The notes under the pieces: model-generated
Databases searched by the model: none
Told to the model about the DNA's origin: nothing
The model's input: the letters and a program-made list of their open reading frames with translations, nothing else
Made by a program: the position numbers and the translations under genes
Origin: Gammaproteobacteria bacterium
Lineage (GTDB): Bacteria > Pseudomonadota > Gammaproteobacteria > DSM-16500
DNA length: 64,000 bases
Assembly: GCA_021324305.1 (NCBI GenBank)
Contig: JAJPJI010000015.1
Location: 62,001 to 126,000, forward strand
Direction of reading: 5' to 3'
Shown here: positions 35,422 to 43,971 of the stretch, one piece after another
Position numbering within the stretch: position 1 is the stretch's first letter
Layout: the number at the start of each line of letters is the position of its first letter

Positions 35422-35706
35422 CCTCCTCTCCCCAACCCTCTCCTCCAGCTAAAATGCTGGAGGAGAGGGAGAAACAGCCGCACCTCTCCCCCAGCAACAG
35501 GCTTCACAAAGAGAGACTCTGCCACCTCAGGCAACAGTGCCCACGAGGAGAAGCTCCCTCCATGCACACCACCCCAGGCAGCAGTGTCCGCGAGGAGAAG
35601 CTCCCTCCATGCACCACCTCAGGCAACAGTGCCCGCGAGGAGAGGCGTCTTCAATGCACCCTCTCCTCCAGCATTTTAGCTGGAGGAGAGGGTTGGGGAG
35701 AGGAGG
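35422..35706. mobile_element. MITE-like element, copy B
   Basis: Perfect 48-bp terminal inverted repeats (35422-35469 and 35659-35706) surround three copies of the roughly 45-bp internal unit; copy A has two. At the hairpin apex copy B has AAAATGC/GCATTTT where copy A has AAAACGC/GCGTTTT, so the arms match within each copy but differ between copies. ORFs on both strands through here are repeat readings. Confidence 0.82.
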
Positions 35707-35795
35707 TTGCAATGCATCAAATGAACAGACATCTGCCCAAACAGTTAAAATCCATTGCATGTTGAAACAAGATGGGATATTTGTAACGTCCTAAT

Positions 35796-35869
35796 GCGCC
35801 CGTAGCTCAGTTGGATAGAGTATTGGTTTCCGAAGCCAAGGGTCGGAGGTTCGAATCCTCTCGGGCGCG
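35796..35869 (+). tRNA. tRNA-Arg (anticodon CCG)
   Basis: A full cloverleaf folds by eye: acceptor GCGCCCG with CGGGCGC and discriminator G; D arm GCTC...GAGT; anticodon stem TTGGT/GCCAA with loop TTCCGAA (anticodon CCG, reading CGG); variable loop GGGTC; T arm GGAGG-TTCGAAT-CCTCT. CCA is not encoded. Its 3' 63 bases overlap the murU reading frame on the opposite strand. Confidence 0.96.
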
Positions 35870-36517
35870 TTGATTTATTTCAGCAAAATCTTCTGGTGTG
35901 CCAATGTTATACCACAGGCCCCGATAGTGTTCCCCCGTGACCCGGCCTGAGGATATGGCGGGATTCAATACTTTGGTTAGCCGGAAATGGCCTGCTGCGC
36001 AGCCCTCAAATAATTCTGGCCTGTAAACGCCTATACTTGCGAACGTTAATGCCGGAGCCGTATCCAGGGCGATTTTTCCATTGCGTAATCCATAATCTCC
36101 GTGCGGATGATAAACCGGATTATTGACCATCATTAAATGCGCCAGCCCATCAGGATTCTGCGGCATGTTGCTGAGCGGATAATCAGTGATAACATCGCTG
36201 CTCATGACCAGAAATGGTTCATTGCCCAGCAATGAGAGGGCCTGAAAAATCCCTCCCCCGGTTTCCAGCCTTTCAGGTTCAATGGAATATAAAATTTTTA
36301 TTCCATAATTCGCGCCGTCACCCAGTGCCGCCATGATTTTTTCTCCCTGATAGGAGACGTTAATGACAATCTCATTAATACCAGCCTGTTTAATACTGGA
36401 TATGGCATATTCAATCAGATAATGTCCGCCTATCTTCAGCAGCGGCTTGGGCACTTCCGCAGTCAGGTCGCGCATACGTTCACCGCGGCCAGCGGCCAGA
36501 ATCATCGCTTTTTTCAT
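35807..36517 (-). CDS. murU: N-acetylmuramate-1-phosphate uridylyltransferase (MurU); C-terminus antisense to tRNA-Arg
   Basis: MurU makes UDP-MurNAc from MurNAc-1-phosphate in peptidoglycan recycling. The 236 residues have the nucleotidyltransferase signature AMILAAGRGERMRDLT and VPKPLLKIGG, ETGGGIFQAL and FLVMSSDVITDYPL. It overlaps amgK as ATGA (36514-36517), the known amgK-murU pair. The last 20 residues (containing EDSNLRPLASE) are encoded by the complement of the tRNA-Arg gene. The recognisable enzyme ends at about residue 214 (YNIGTPEDFAEIN), so the natural stop seems lost or replaced by tRNA sequence. Confidence 0.9.
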   Translation of the reverse strand: MKKAMILAAGRGERMRDLTAEVPKPLLKIGGHYLIEYAISSIKQAGINEIVINVSYQGEKIMAALGDGANYGIKILYSIEPERLETGGGIFQALSLLGNEPFLVMSSDVITDYPLSNMPQNPDGLAHLMMVNNPVYHPHGDYGLRNGKIALDTAPALTFASIGVYRPELFEGCAAGHFRLTKVLNPAISSGRVTGEHYRGLWYNIGTPEDFAEINQRAREDSNLRPLASETNTLSN

Positions 36518-37551
36518 TTCATCACTCTTTCAAATGCAGGCTGTACAGTAACGCGCAGGTAATCATGCAAAATATCAAGTTCACGATAATACTGACTGAC
36601 AGACAGTATATATTCCAGTGTACGCGGTACATACTTCAGATAATGGGATTGATGGTCACGCACATGTTTTCTGGAAAATGTAAGCAATGCCTTAAGATGT
36701 CTTTGTACGCCCATCAGATCAAACCAGCGTAGAAAATCCTGTTCACTTATACCCTGAAGAGTTCCGAGATGACATAACTGCCGGAAATAGGATACCACCC
36801 AATCTTGCACACGTTCGCGCGGCCAGTCAATGTAACAATCCCGCAGCAATGAAACCAGGTCGTAAGTTACCGGTCCAATAAAGGCATCCTGAAAATCCAG
36901 AATACCAACGCTGTCCTCCTCCAATACCATCAGGTTGGCTGAATGATAGTCCCTGTGCATAAAGACTTGTGGCTGCTCAACCGCGGACCTGACAATAAAT
37001 TGATAACACTGATCCAGATCATCTTCTGCCACAGGAGGAGCAAGCCCCAGCATTTTTTCCAGGACCCATTCTTTATGCCATGCCCATTCTTTCCACATAA
37101 AATCAGCAGTGAATACCGGTACGATATGCCCTGCAACGGAACGACAACCCTGCAGCAGGGCAAGAGCCCGAAGTGCGCGTTGATAGAGTCTGTCAGCATT
37201 ATCTGTGTTCAATGTTTTCAGATAAGTGGCATCCCCAAAATCCGTGACTACCAGGAAGCCTTGCGCAAGATCAGCATGAATGATTTCGGGTGTTTTCAAC
37301 CCAATGCTTCTGAGCGCGTTTGCAACAGCAACATAGGAGCGGCAATTCTCCTGTGGCGGCGGAGCATCCATCACAACAAACGAGTTCCCATGCGCATGAA
37401 TTCGAAAATAGCGGCGAAAGCTCGCGTCACCGTGCATGGGCTGCAAGGCATCTACCTGCAAGGCGCACTTCGCGCGCAACCATTGTTCAAGTTCCGTCAG
37501 ACGTTCAGCATTTTTTATTTCTGCGATTTTTAACTCTTGAGCGGATTCCAT
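36514..37551 (-). CDS. amgK: Anomeric MurNAc/GlcNAc kinase AmgK (phosphotransferase family)
   Basis: AmgK phosphorylates N-acetylmuramic acid at C1 for the MurU step. In its 345 residues the aminoglycoside-phosphotransferase fold shows DASFRRYFRI and FVVMDAPPPQENC in the N-lobe, FMHRDYHSANLMVLE (catalytic HRDYHxxN) near 207-221 and GILDFQDAFIGPVTYDLVSL (DFQD magnesium-binding). This is the sequence style of AmgK rather than of drug kinases. It is divergent from lptD, as in Pseudomonas, where amgK-murU lies next to lptD-surA-pdxA. Confidence 0.93.
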   Translation of the reverse strand: MESAQELKIAEIKNAERLTELEQWLRAKCALQVDALQPMHGDASFRRYFRIHAHGNSFVVMDAPPPQENCRSYVAVANALRSIGLKTPEIIHADLAQGFLVVTDFGDATYLKTLNTDNADRLYQRALRALALLQGCRSVAGHIVPVFTADFMWKEWAWHKEWVLEKMLGLAPPVAEDDLDQCYQFIVRSAVEQPQVFMHRDYHSANLMVLEEDSVGILDFQDAFIGPVTYDLVSLLRDCYIDWPRERVQDWVVSYFRQLCHLGTLQGISEQDFLRWFDLMGVQRHLKALLTFSRKHVRDHQSHYLKYVPRTLEYILSVSQYYRELDILHDYLRVTVQPAFERVMK

Positions 37552-37691
37552 TAGTTATCCCTTTTCGTTACACTGGCGTCTGGCATTCGTTAGGTTATTA
37601 AAATTTTTCTGCTCCCCTTGGATGAGAGGCAGAGGTTGTGCGCAGTATATAAACAATAACGGAAAAAAGAATATAGCTCAGAGACTGGGAA

Positions 37692-40316
37692 ATGTCTGCA
37701 AAAAAAAAATCACGCATATTAAGCATTATTGCTGCGGCATGTCTTATTCCGCCCATCGCCATATCCGCTGCCGGAGCAGATAAAGCGAACAGCAATCCCG
37801 ATTCATCTTCTTCATTGACAAAAGATGCACTTGCAAAGCAGCTGGGATGGGTAGTCAGCCCGGACACTGAATGCGGCGGCTATTATCTGGAAGAACCCTT
37901 CCTCTACCCGCTGGCAAATGAAAAGGACAATTCCGTTGCCGTCACCAGCACATCAGGCCTGCTCTCCCAGCGTGCGACATCGATACTGGAAGGCAAGGTC
38001 ACTGTTACCCGCTCTGGACAGCAAATGACCGCCAATAAAGCCTATTTATACCGTGATCCCATGACAGGAAAATTAAACGCGATTGACATGATAGGTAATG
38101 TGCATTTGCGGGAACCCAACAGCCTGGTGATAGGCAAAAAGGGCCGTTACAACTTCATAACAAAATCGAAGTCCCTGATTGATATCTTGTATCGAACTTC
38201 CATCAACAACAACAGGCAAATCATTGGATCAAACAATGTGCCTGTCAAAGAAACCCAGAAGGCACGCATCATTACCTCGCTAACTGCATGGGGAAAAGCT
38301 TACGAATTCTCACAGACAGATCCCAAAATCTACGAATTGTCCAAAGCGAGCTATAGCACCTGCCCGCCCATTGATCCAACCTGGCGCGTCAAAGCGAGCC
38401 ATATTGTCCTCAATAAAAACACAGGCCGCGGTTACGCCACGCATGCCAGATTACTGATAAGGAATATTCCTGTCTTCTATGTTCCTTACATCAGTTTTTC
38501 AATCGACAGACAGCGTAAAACAGGGTTTCTCTGGCCAACATTAGGCGGATCAAGCAAATGGGGCCCCTATTTCCTTGCGCCGTTTTACTGGAACATGGCA
38601 CCTAATTATGACATGACTATTACTCCCGGCATTCTTACCAAACGCGGCCTGCAATTGTCAGACAACTTTCGTTATCTCACGGAAACCAGTGAAGGCAACG
38701 TTACATTGAGCATCTTGCCAAACGACAAGGCTTTCCGGGATTTTCAAACTGCTGCTGCGGAAAATCCACAATATACCCATCCCGTGGACACATCCACCCA
38801 GACAGCTGCGGTGACCCAGGCAGAATTAAACCGATTACTGAATGACAGCGATACCCGTAAAAGTTTTTTATGGCGTAATGATTCGCGATTTAACGAAAAC
38901 TGGTCCAGTCATATTGATTATAATTACGCAAGCGACGATTATTACTTGCGCGATTTCGGCAGCAACCTGAATGAAATCACGGCTAACCAGTTATTGCAGG
39001 AAGGTGATCTTTACTACAAGGGACCGAACTGGAATTTTACTGGACGCATACAGGCTTACCAAACCTTGCATCCCATCAATGAATCACCCGTGCAAAACCA
39101 GTATCGTCGCTTTCCACAATTAATTTTGAACGGCGATTATCCTGACCAGGCTTTTGGTCTCGAGTATTTTATTAACAGTGAACTCACGCACTTTGATATT
39201 CGCAATACGCCCGGTACAACTGCCAACCTGCCGATTGGCAATCGTATGCATGTTCAACCCGGCATTAACCTGCCGTTGTACTGGACATCTTTTTATGTGA
39301 ATCCACGGCTGCAGATGGCGCTGACGGATTACAATCTTTATCAGACAGCGGATACCGGAACACCCAAAAACAAGCAGCGTGCTGTACCGATTCTGGATAT
39401 TGCTTCCGGACTTACCTTTGAGAAGGATGCGGTTTATTTCGGTCATGCATTCCAGCAGACACTGGAACCGCAAGTCTATTACACCTACATTCCTTACCGT
39501 AACCAGACCAGCATTCCCGTATTCGACACCACCGTCAATACTCTCACCTATGACCAGATCTTCAACTATAACCGCTTTACCGGCATTGACAGAATCGGTG
39601 ACGCCAATCAGATTGGCGTTGGCATCACCACCCGATTAATCGACCAGGAAACCGGATTTGAAAAGGTCAGACTGGGTGTTGGCGACATTTTATATTTTGC
39701 TGAACGCCGCGTTACGTTATGCAATGATGAGACGACGTGCAGTGATAATCCATCGAACCACAGCAACAGCCAACGCCTGTCTCCTGTTTCTGGCGTATTA
39801 AATTATCACGTCAACCGCTCCTGGAGCTTTAATGCGAACGCGATCTGGAATCCGATATCCAAGCAGCTGGACAACACCACCCTCGCTTTCCAGTATCAGC
39901 CTGACGATGTCCGGCTGCTTAATTTTGGTTATACCTACGCACGCAGCGGCGACGTGCTTTCCGGCATTTCGACCACCAGCCCAAGCAACAACCTGAAGGT
40001 GACGGATGTCTCGGCAGCCTGGCCTGTCTTTCGTGATATCAGCGTGGTCGGCCGCTGGAGCCAGAACTGGAACCACGAGCATTTGCAGAACCTGCTATAT
40101 GGGTTACAATACGACACTTGCTGCTGGGCGGTCAGAGCAGTTGGCGGAAAGGCTTTTATCGGCTTTGATACCAATAACAACAATAAGCCCCAGTATAACA
40201 GCGAATTTTACGTTCAATTCTCCCTAAAAGGTTTGGGTGATATCGGCACAGGCAATGCCAGCGGATTGTTAAGCACTATTTCAGGTTACAAAACACAATT
40301 TGGGCAGGAAATTTAA
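37692..40316 (+). CDS. lptD: LPS-assembly protein LptD
   Basis: LptD with LptE inserts lipopolysaccharide into the outer leaflet. In its 874 residues a signal peptide precedes a jellyroll OstA domain (ILEGKVTVTRSGQQMTANKA and MIGNVHLREP) and a large beta-barrel (VPYISFSIDRQRKTGFLWPT and many aromatic strands to the C-terminus). Cysteines at TECGGYY, STCPP and a CC pair in YDTCCWAVR correspond to the disulfide-forming positions of E. coli LptD. An extra pair (LCNDETTC) lies in a barrel loop. surA starts immediately after the stop (TAAATG). Confidence 0.96.
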   Translation: MSAKKKSRILSIIAAACLIPPIAISAAGADKANSNPDSSSSLTKDALAKQLGWVVSPDTECGGYYLEEPFLYPLANEKDNSVAVTSTSGLLSQRATSILEGKVTVTRSGQQMTANKAYLYRDPMTGKLNAIDMIGNVHLREPNSLVIGKKGRYNFITKSKSLIDILYRTSINNNRQIIGSNNVPVKETQKARIITSLTAWGKAYEFSQTDPKIYELSKASYSTCPPIDPTWRVKASHIVLNKNTGRGYATHARLLIRNIPVFYVPYISFSIDRQRKTGFLWPTLGGSSKWGPYFLAPFYWNMAPNYDMTITPGILTKRGLQLSDNFRYLTETSEGNVTLSILPNDKAFRDFQTAAAENPQYTHPVDTSTQTAAVTQAELNRLLNDSDTRKSFLWRNDSRFNENWSSHIDYNYASDDYYLRDFGSNLNEITANQLLQEGDLYYKGPNWNFTGRIQAYQTLHPINESPVQNQYRRFPQLILNGDYPDQAFGLEYFINSELTHFDIRNTPGTTANLPIGNRMHVQPGINLPLYWTSFYVNPRLQMALTDYNLYQTADTGTPKNKQRAVPILDIASGLTFEKDAVYFGHAFQQTLEPQVYYTYIPYRNQTSIPVFDTTVNTLTYDQIFNYNRFTGIDRIGDANQIGVGITTRLIDQETGFEKVRLGVGDILYFAERRVTLCNDETTCSDNPSNHSNSQRLSPVSGVLNYHVNRSWSFNANAIWNPISKQLDNTTLAFQYQPDDVRLLNFGYTYARSGDVLSGISTTSPSNNLKVTDVSAAWPVFRDISVVGRWSQNWNHEHLQNLLYGLQYDTCCWAVRAVGGKAFIGFDTNNNNKPQYNSEFYVQFSLKGLGDIGTGNASGLLSTISGYKTQFGQEI

Positions 40317-41288
40317 ATGAAAAACGTACTATTAATTACCATATTCACCCTGATGATTTTCTGCGGCTGCAGTTACGCAAAACCGGCTGGCGAATCCCTG
40401 GACCAGATCGTTGCCATCGTGAATGATGATGTTGTCACCAAATCAGAATTGAAACATACACTCAGTATGGTGAAAGCACAGATGGCACAGGAACGTGTCA
40501 GCATCCCTTCCGACGCTGTATTACAAAAACAGGTTTTAAATCAGCTTGTTAATAAAAAATTGCAGCTGCAAATCGCCAAGCAGGTCGGCATCCGCATTAC
40601 CGATGCCGACCTGGATCGCGCGGTCCAGAATATCGCAACACAAAACAATATGTCGGTCAGCGACCTGTACAAGCGCATCAATCTTGATGGACTATCAACT
40701 GCAGATTACAGGAATGAAATGCGCAATCAGATGACCATACAAAAATTACAGCAACAGGAAGTTGCGAGCCGCATTGCTGTTGCGCCTGGCGAAGTCGACA
40801 GCTTCATGCGCTCCAAACTCTGGCAAAACAATACCAGCAAGGAATACCATCTGGAAGATATCCTCATCCCGTTGTCGGACACACCATCAACCGATGAAAT
40901 TGAAGCTGCAAGAAAACATGCAAAAAGCGTGATTGCAAAACTTAACCAGGGACAAAACTTTCGCGAAGTTGCCCAACAGGAATCCGGCAGCAGCAACGCC
41001 CTGAAAGGCGGTGATCTTGGCTGGCGCAAGCTCGCTGAAATTCCTTCAGCATTTGCCGAGCATGTCATTAACATGCAAAAAAATGAAATTGCCGGCCCGA
41101 TCCAGACCGCAAACGGTTTTCATATCCTGCATCTGGTTGCAGAACGTTCCGACACGTCAAAACAGGCTGCGCCTTCACGCAAGCAGGTGGAAGCATTATT
41201 GATGCAGCGCAAATTTGAAGAACAGGTACAAAACTGGGTTTCAAAAATGCGCAGCCAGGCGTATGTGGTGATGAATCCGGTATCGTAA
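40317..41288 (+). CDS. surA: Periplasmic chaperone SurA, single PPIase domain
   Basis: SurA escorts outer-membrane proteins such as LptD to the BAM complex. The 323 residues have a signal peptide, the SurA N-terminal chaperone domain (LDQIVAIVNDDVVTKSELKH, VLNQLVNKKLQLQIAKQVGI) and one parvulin domain (YHLEDILIPLSDTPSTDEIE, GGDLGWRKLAEIPSAFAEHV, GPIQTANGFHILHLV). A short C-terminal helix follows. E. coli SurA is 428 residues with two parvulin domains, so one is missing here. It is co-transcribed with lptD and pdxA. Confidence 0.94.
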   Translation: MKNVLLITIFTLMIFCGCSYAKPAGESLDQIVAIVNDDVVTKSELKHTLSMVKAQMAQERVSIPSDAVLQKQVLNQLVNKKLQLQIAKQVGIRITDADLDRAVQNIATQNNMSVSDLYKRINLDGLSTADYRNEMRNQMTIQKLQQQEVASRIAVAPGEVDSFMRSKLWQNNTSKEYHLEDILIPLSDTPSTDEIEAARKHAKSVIAKLNQGQNFREVAQQESGSSNALKGGDLGWRKLAEIPSAFAEHVINMQKNEIAGPIQTANGFHILHLVAERSDTSKQAAPSRKQVEALLMQRKFEEQVQNWVSKMRSQAYVVMNPVS

Positions 41289-41314
41289 TACCTTGAACTG
41301 ATGAAGGTGTAGAC

Positions 41315-42286
41315 ATGAACAAGCGTCTCGTGATTACACCAGGGGAACCTGCAGGCATAGGCCCTGACATTACCATTCAGATGGCACAGCAGCCATGGGA
41401 TGCAGAGTTGGTTGTCATTGCTGATCCAGACCTTTTAGCCAAACGTGCAAAGTGTCTGGATTTGCCGCTGCAGCTGCAAACATCTGATCCCGATTTGCCG
41501 CCTGGCAGCCATACACCCGGATCTTTGAAAATCATTCCTGTCAGATCAAGCGCAACAGCAGAACCTGGCAGCCTGAATACTAAAAATGCCGACTATGTCA
41601 TACGCACACTTGAAACGGCGGCATCGCTTTGCATGAATAAAAAAGCAGACGCCATTGTAACGGGACCCGTGCACAAAGGTGTCATCAACAAGGCTGGTAT
41701 TGCATTCACAGGTCATACTGAATTTTTTGCCCAATACTGCGGCGTTCAGCAAACAGTCATGTTATTTGTTGTTGACGGATTAAAAGTGGCTCTCGCAACA
41801 ACGCATATTCCTCTCTCCAGCGTTTCCCAAGCCGTTACAAAAGAGCTCCTCGATTCCGTCGTGCGTCTCTTGCATGATGAATTAAAGCAGAAATTCAGGA
41901 TCACCGCGCCGCATATTTTAATTTGCGGCCTCAATCCGCATGCCGGAGAAGGCGGCTATCTGGGACGCGAAGAAATCGATACCATTGCTCCGGCAGTCAG
42001 GGAGTTATGCGCAGAACACTACTCTCTTGAAGGGCCGCTGCCTGCCGATACCATTTTCACGCGGAAATATCTGCAGCGCGCAGACGCCATACTCGCCATG
42101 TATCATGATCAGGCATTGCCCCTGGTCAAATATATCGGCTTCGGACATGCAGTCAATGTCACACTGGGTTTGCCATTTGTACGCACATCTGTCGATCATG
42201 GAACAGCGATTGATATTGCAGGCACCAAACACGCGGATGCCGGAAGCATGATTGCCGCCGCAAGGCTGGCAATCAGTCTGGGATAA
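41315..42286 (+). CDS. pdxA: 4-hydroxythreonine-4-phosphate dehydrogenase
   Basis: PdxA oxidises 4-phosphohydroxy-L-threonine in the DXP-dependent pyridoxal phosphate pathway. The 323 residues begin RLVITPGEPAGIGPDITIQM and contain VTGPVHKGVINKAG (about 110), FTGHTEFFA, the metal ligands in CGLNPHAGEGGYLGREE, DTIFTRKYLQRADAILAMYH and VDHGTAIDIAG. All match PdxA. It ends lptD-surA-pdxA with a 26-bp gap from surA. Confidence 0.97.
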   Translation: MNKRLVITPGEPAGIGPDITIQMAQQPWDAELVVIADPDLLAKRAKCLDLPLQLQTSDPDLPPGSHTPGSLKIIPVRSSATAEPGSLNTKNADYVIRTLETAASLCMNKKADAIVTGPVHKGVINKAGIAFTGHTEFFAQYCGVQQTVMLFVVDGLKVALATTHIPLSSVSQAVTKELLDSVVRLLHDELKQKFRITAPHILICGLNPHAGEGGYLGREEIDTIAPAVRELCAEHYSLEGPLPADTIFTRKYLQRADAILAMYHDQALPLVKYIGFGHAVNVTLGLPFVRTSVDHGTAIDIAGTKHADAGSMIAAARLAISLG

Positions 42287-42319
42287 CAGGATCAATATCT
42301 TGCTCATGGAAAAACCAGC

Positions 42320-42742
42320 TCACTTCATAAGCACTGCCATGGTCAGGCGATTTACCGAAACCAGACTTCCCTCTTCATTCCTGATTTCAATGCCCCAGAC
42401 CTGCGTGGTTTTACCCAGATGATATGGTTTGGCCGTCGCAACAACAAAGCCATCGCGCATGGCGCGCACATGATTTGTATTGATATCAATACCCACGCAA
42501 TAATTTTTTGTCATATCGACACAAAACTGCGCCGCCGTACTGCCAACTGTCTCTGCCAGCACACAAGACGCTCCGCCATGCATGATGCCGGCAGGCTGCT
42601 TGGTACGATGATCAACCGGCATGCGCGCCACGAGATAATCCTCGCCAACATCGATAAACTCAATTCCCAAATGCTCGGACATTGTATTCTTGCCGCGTTC
42701 ATTCACCGTTTTCAGATCAATTTCCGTTCGCCAAATTTTCAT
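42320..42742 (-). CDS. Hotdog-fold thioesterase (MenI/YdiI-YbdB type)
   Basis: This 140-residue acyl-CoA or acyl-carrier thioesterase has the hotdog signature PVDHRTKQPAGIMHGGASCV with the catalytic Glu in LAETVGSTAAQ. VGIDINTNHVRAMRDGFVVA and LGKTTQVWGIEIRNEEGSLV follow. E. coli MenI (YdiI) and EntH (YbdB) align along the whole length including the N-terminus, which supports the first ATG. Menaquinone genes are not in the window, so the substrate is open. It is divergent from the phospholipase-like gene across a 27-bp palindrome. Confidence 0.9.
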   Translation of the reverse strand: MKIWRTEIDLKTVNERGKNTMSEHLGIEFIDVGEDYLVARMPVDHRTKQPAGIMHGGASCVLAETVGSTAAQFCVDMTKNYCVGIDINTNHVRAMRDGFVVATAKPYHLGKTTQVWGIEIRNEEGSLVSVNRLTMAVLMK

Positions 42743-42788
42743 GAGTCTAGTCCAGCCTTATTGTGAAAGATGAATAACACCCCCAACG

Positions 42789-42815
42789 ATTACACTTCGC
42801 ATCCTGAAGTGTAAT
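42789..42815. promoter_or_regulatory. Palindromic operator candidate between divergent genes
   Basis: ATTACACTTC (42789-42798) and GAAGTGTAAT (42806-42815) are perfect 10-bp inverted repeats with a 7-bp spacer. A TATAAT (42821-42826) starts 5 bp after it, so the palindrome covers the -35 region of the phospholipase-like gene. This is a plausible dimeric-repressor or activator site. Confidence 0.55.
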
Positions 42816-42855
42816 GGGTATATAATACTTACGCATATTATAAACAGGGAACATC

Positions 42856-43851
42856 ATGAAAAAAATTTTGTCTGTCTTTATCGTATCCATCCTGAGTGCT
42901 TTTTTTTCCTGCAGCTATGCGGGCGGCGGCACAACGCACATGTTTATTGCACAAGAAGCGATCGCTAAACTTCCCGATGCAAAACTGCGCAATCTGTTAA
43001 TCGACAACCTGGACGCCTACCTTGTTGGCGCCTATTACCCTGATTCAGGTTATGTGAATGGCAATACATATGGCGAGGATTCGCATTGGGACCCGTTTAT
43101 CTTTACCTTTGCTGATTATCTCAAGGAAAAATACACAGATCCTGCCACACAAAATCCAAAACTTGTTGCCTTTTTATTCGGCTGCGCGGCACACCGCATG
43201 TCTGATGAAATCATTCACTGGACTTTTTATACTGCCAGCAGTAAGCAGGACTTTAGCGGCGATTGGGACAAGGCACACACTTATGGCGACCCCGGCATAG
43301 ACTTGCTTTTGAAAATGGAGAAAAGCTCCTCCCTCAATCGTCCAGCCACCTGGTGGGTGCCGCTCAGTGATTTACTGCAGGTTTATCACCGGATGGGGAA
43401 AGATCAATATACTGCAAAGGAAATTGAGTGGGGCAACAGTGTCATCTTTTTTGCAGGTTATGGTGAAGACCTTATTTACATCCCCGCATACCCTTACCTG
43501 CGCTGGAAAATGCCCTGGACAGCCAATCATTATTATGACTGGCCGGAAGGCGGTATTGCGATGGATGTACAGAAAGTCGCAGAATATCAAGCCAACTTGT
43601 GGAACAGGCTGACAAATCAATCAACAACAGCCGCACTGGCTGCAATAAAACCCGATACCAGCCGAATGATATTGTCCGACTCGGAATCATCTTTTGCCAG
43701 GTTCGCACGAGAAGCGCTTGAAAACGGCCTGGTCAGCATCACAACCAAATACAATGAGGATGGCAGTGTGGAGCTCCAGCCTCCTGTCATCAATGAGGCC
43801 GAAAAACTGAAAACATTAGTAAAAAATTTGCTTTCCAGAATATTTAGCTAG
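42856..43851 (+). CDS. Zinc-dependent phospholipase C-like secreted protein
   Basis: The 331-residue protein has a signal peptide (MKKILSVFIVSILSAFFSCS, then YAGGGTTH). The mature part begins with His in GGGTTHMFIAQEAI and has VGAYYPDSGYVNG, GEDSHWDPFIFTF and CAAHRMSDEIIHWTFY. That spacing of Asp, His and Asp/Glu ligands is characteristic of the zinc-dependent phospholipase C fold. It would hydrolyse phospholipids in or beyond the periplasm. The signal peptide makes it a candidate T2SS substrate, by inference. It has its own promoter next to a palindrome. Confidence 0.83.
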   Translation: MKKILSVFIVSILSAFFSCSYAGGGTTHMFIAQEAIAKLPDAKLRNLLIDNLDAYLVGAYYPDSGYVNGNTYGEDSHWDPFIFTFADYLKEKYTDPATQNPKLVAFLFGCAAHRMSDEIIHWTFYTASSKQDFSGDWDKAHTYGDPGIDLLLKMEKSSSLNRPATWWVPLSDLLQVYHRMGKDQYTAKEIEWGNSVIFFAGYGEDLIYIPAYPYLRWKMPWTANHYYDWPEGGIAMDVQKVAEYQANLWNRLTNQSTTAALAAIKPDTSRMILSDSESSFARFAREALENGLVSITTKYNEDGSVELQPPVINEAEKLKTLVKNLLSRIFS

Positions 43852-43971
43852 GAAGAACCGGGTAATCGTCCTTGCATTGCGAAGGCAAAGCTCGTATCTT
43901 TTTAGGTCACCCAAACAAAAGCAAAAAAATGAGAGAGTGATTGTCTAATTGTTACGCAAGGAACACAGTTC

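Noticed and set aside
35454-35794. ORFs on both strands next to the DUF559 gene
   Set aside because: They lie within the MITE-like element and repeat the same peptide from the 45-bp units.
36943-37533. 196-codon open frame on the plus strand
   Set aside because: It is antisense to amgK, whose motifs and conserved position are unambiguous.
36514-37551. Aminoglycoside resistance kinase
   Set aside because: The fold is shared, but the coupling with murU and the lptD neighbourhood identify AmgK, a cell-wall recycling enzyme.
42790-42814. Terminator for a neighbouring gene
   Set aside because: Both flanking genes start here (divergent), and no T run follows, so an operator is more likely.
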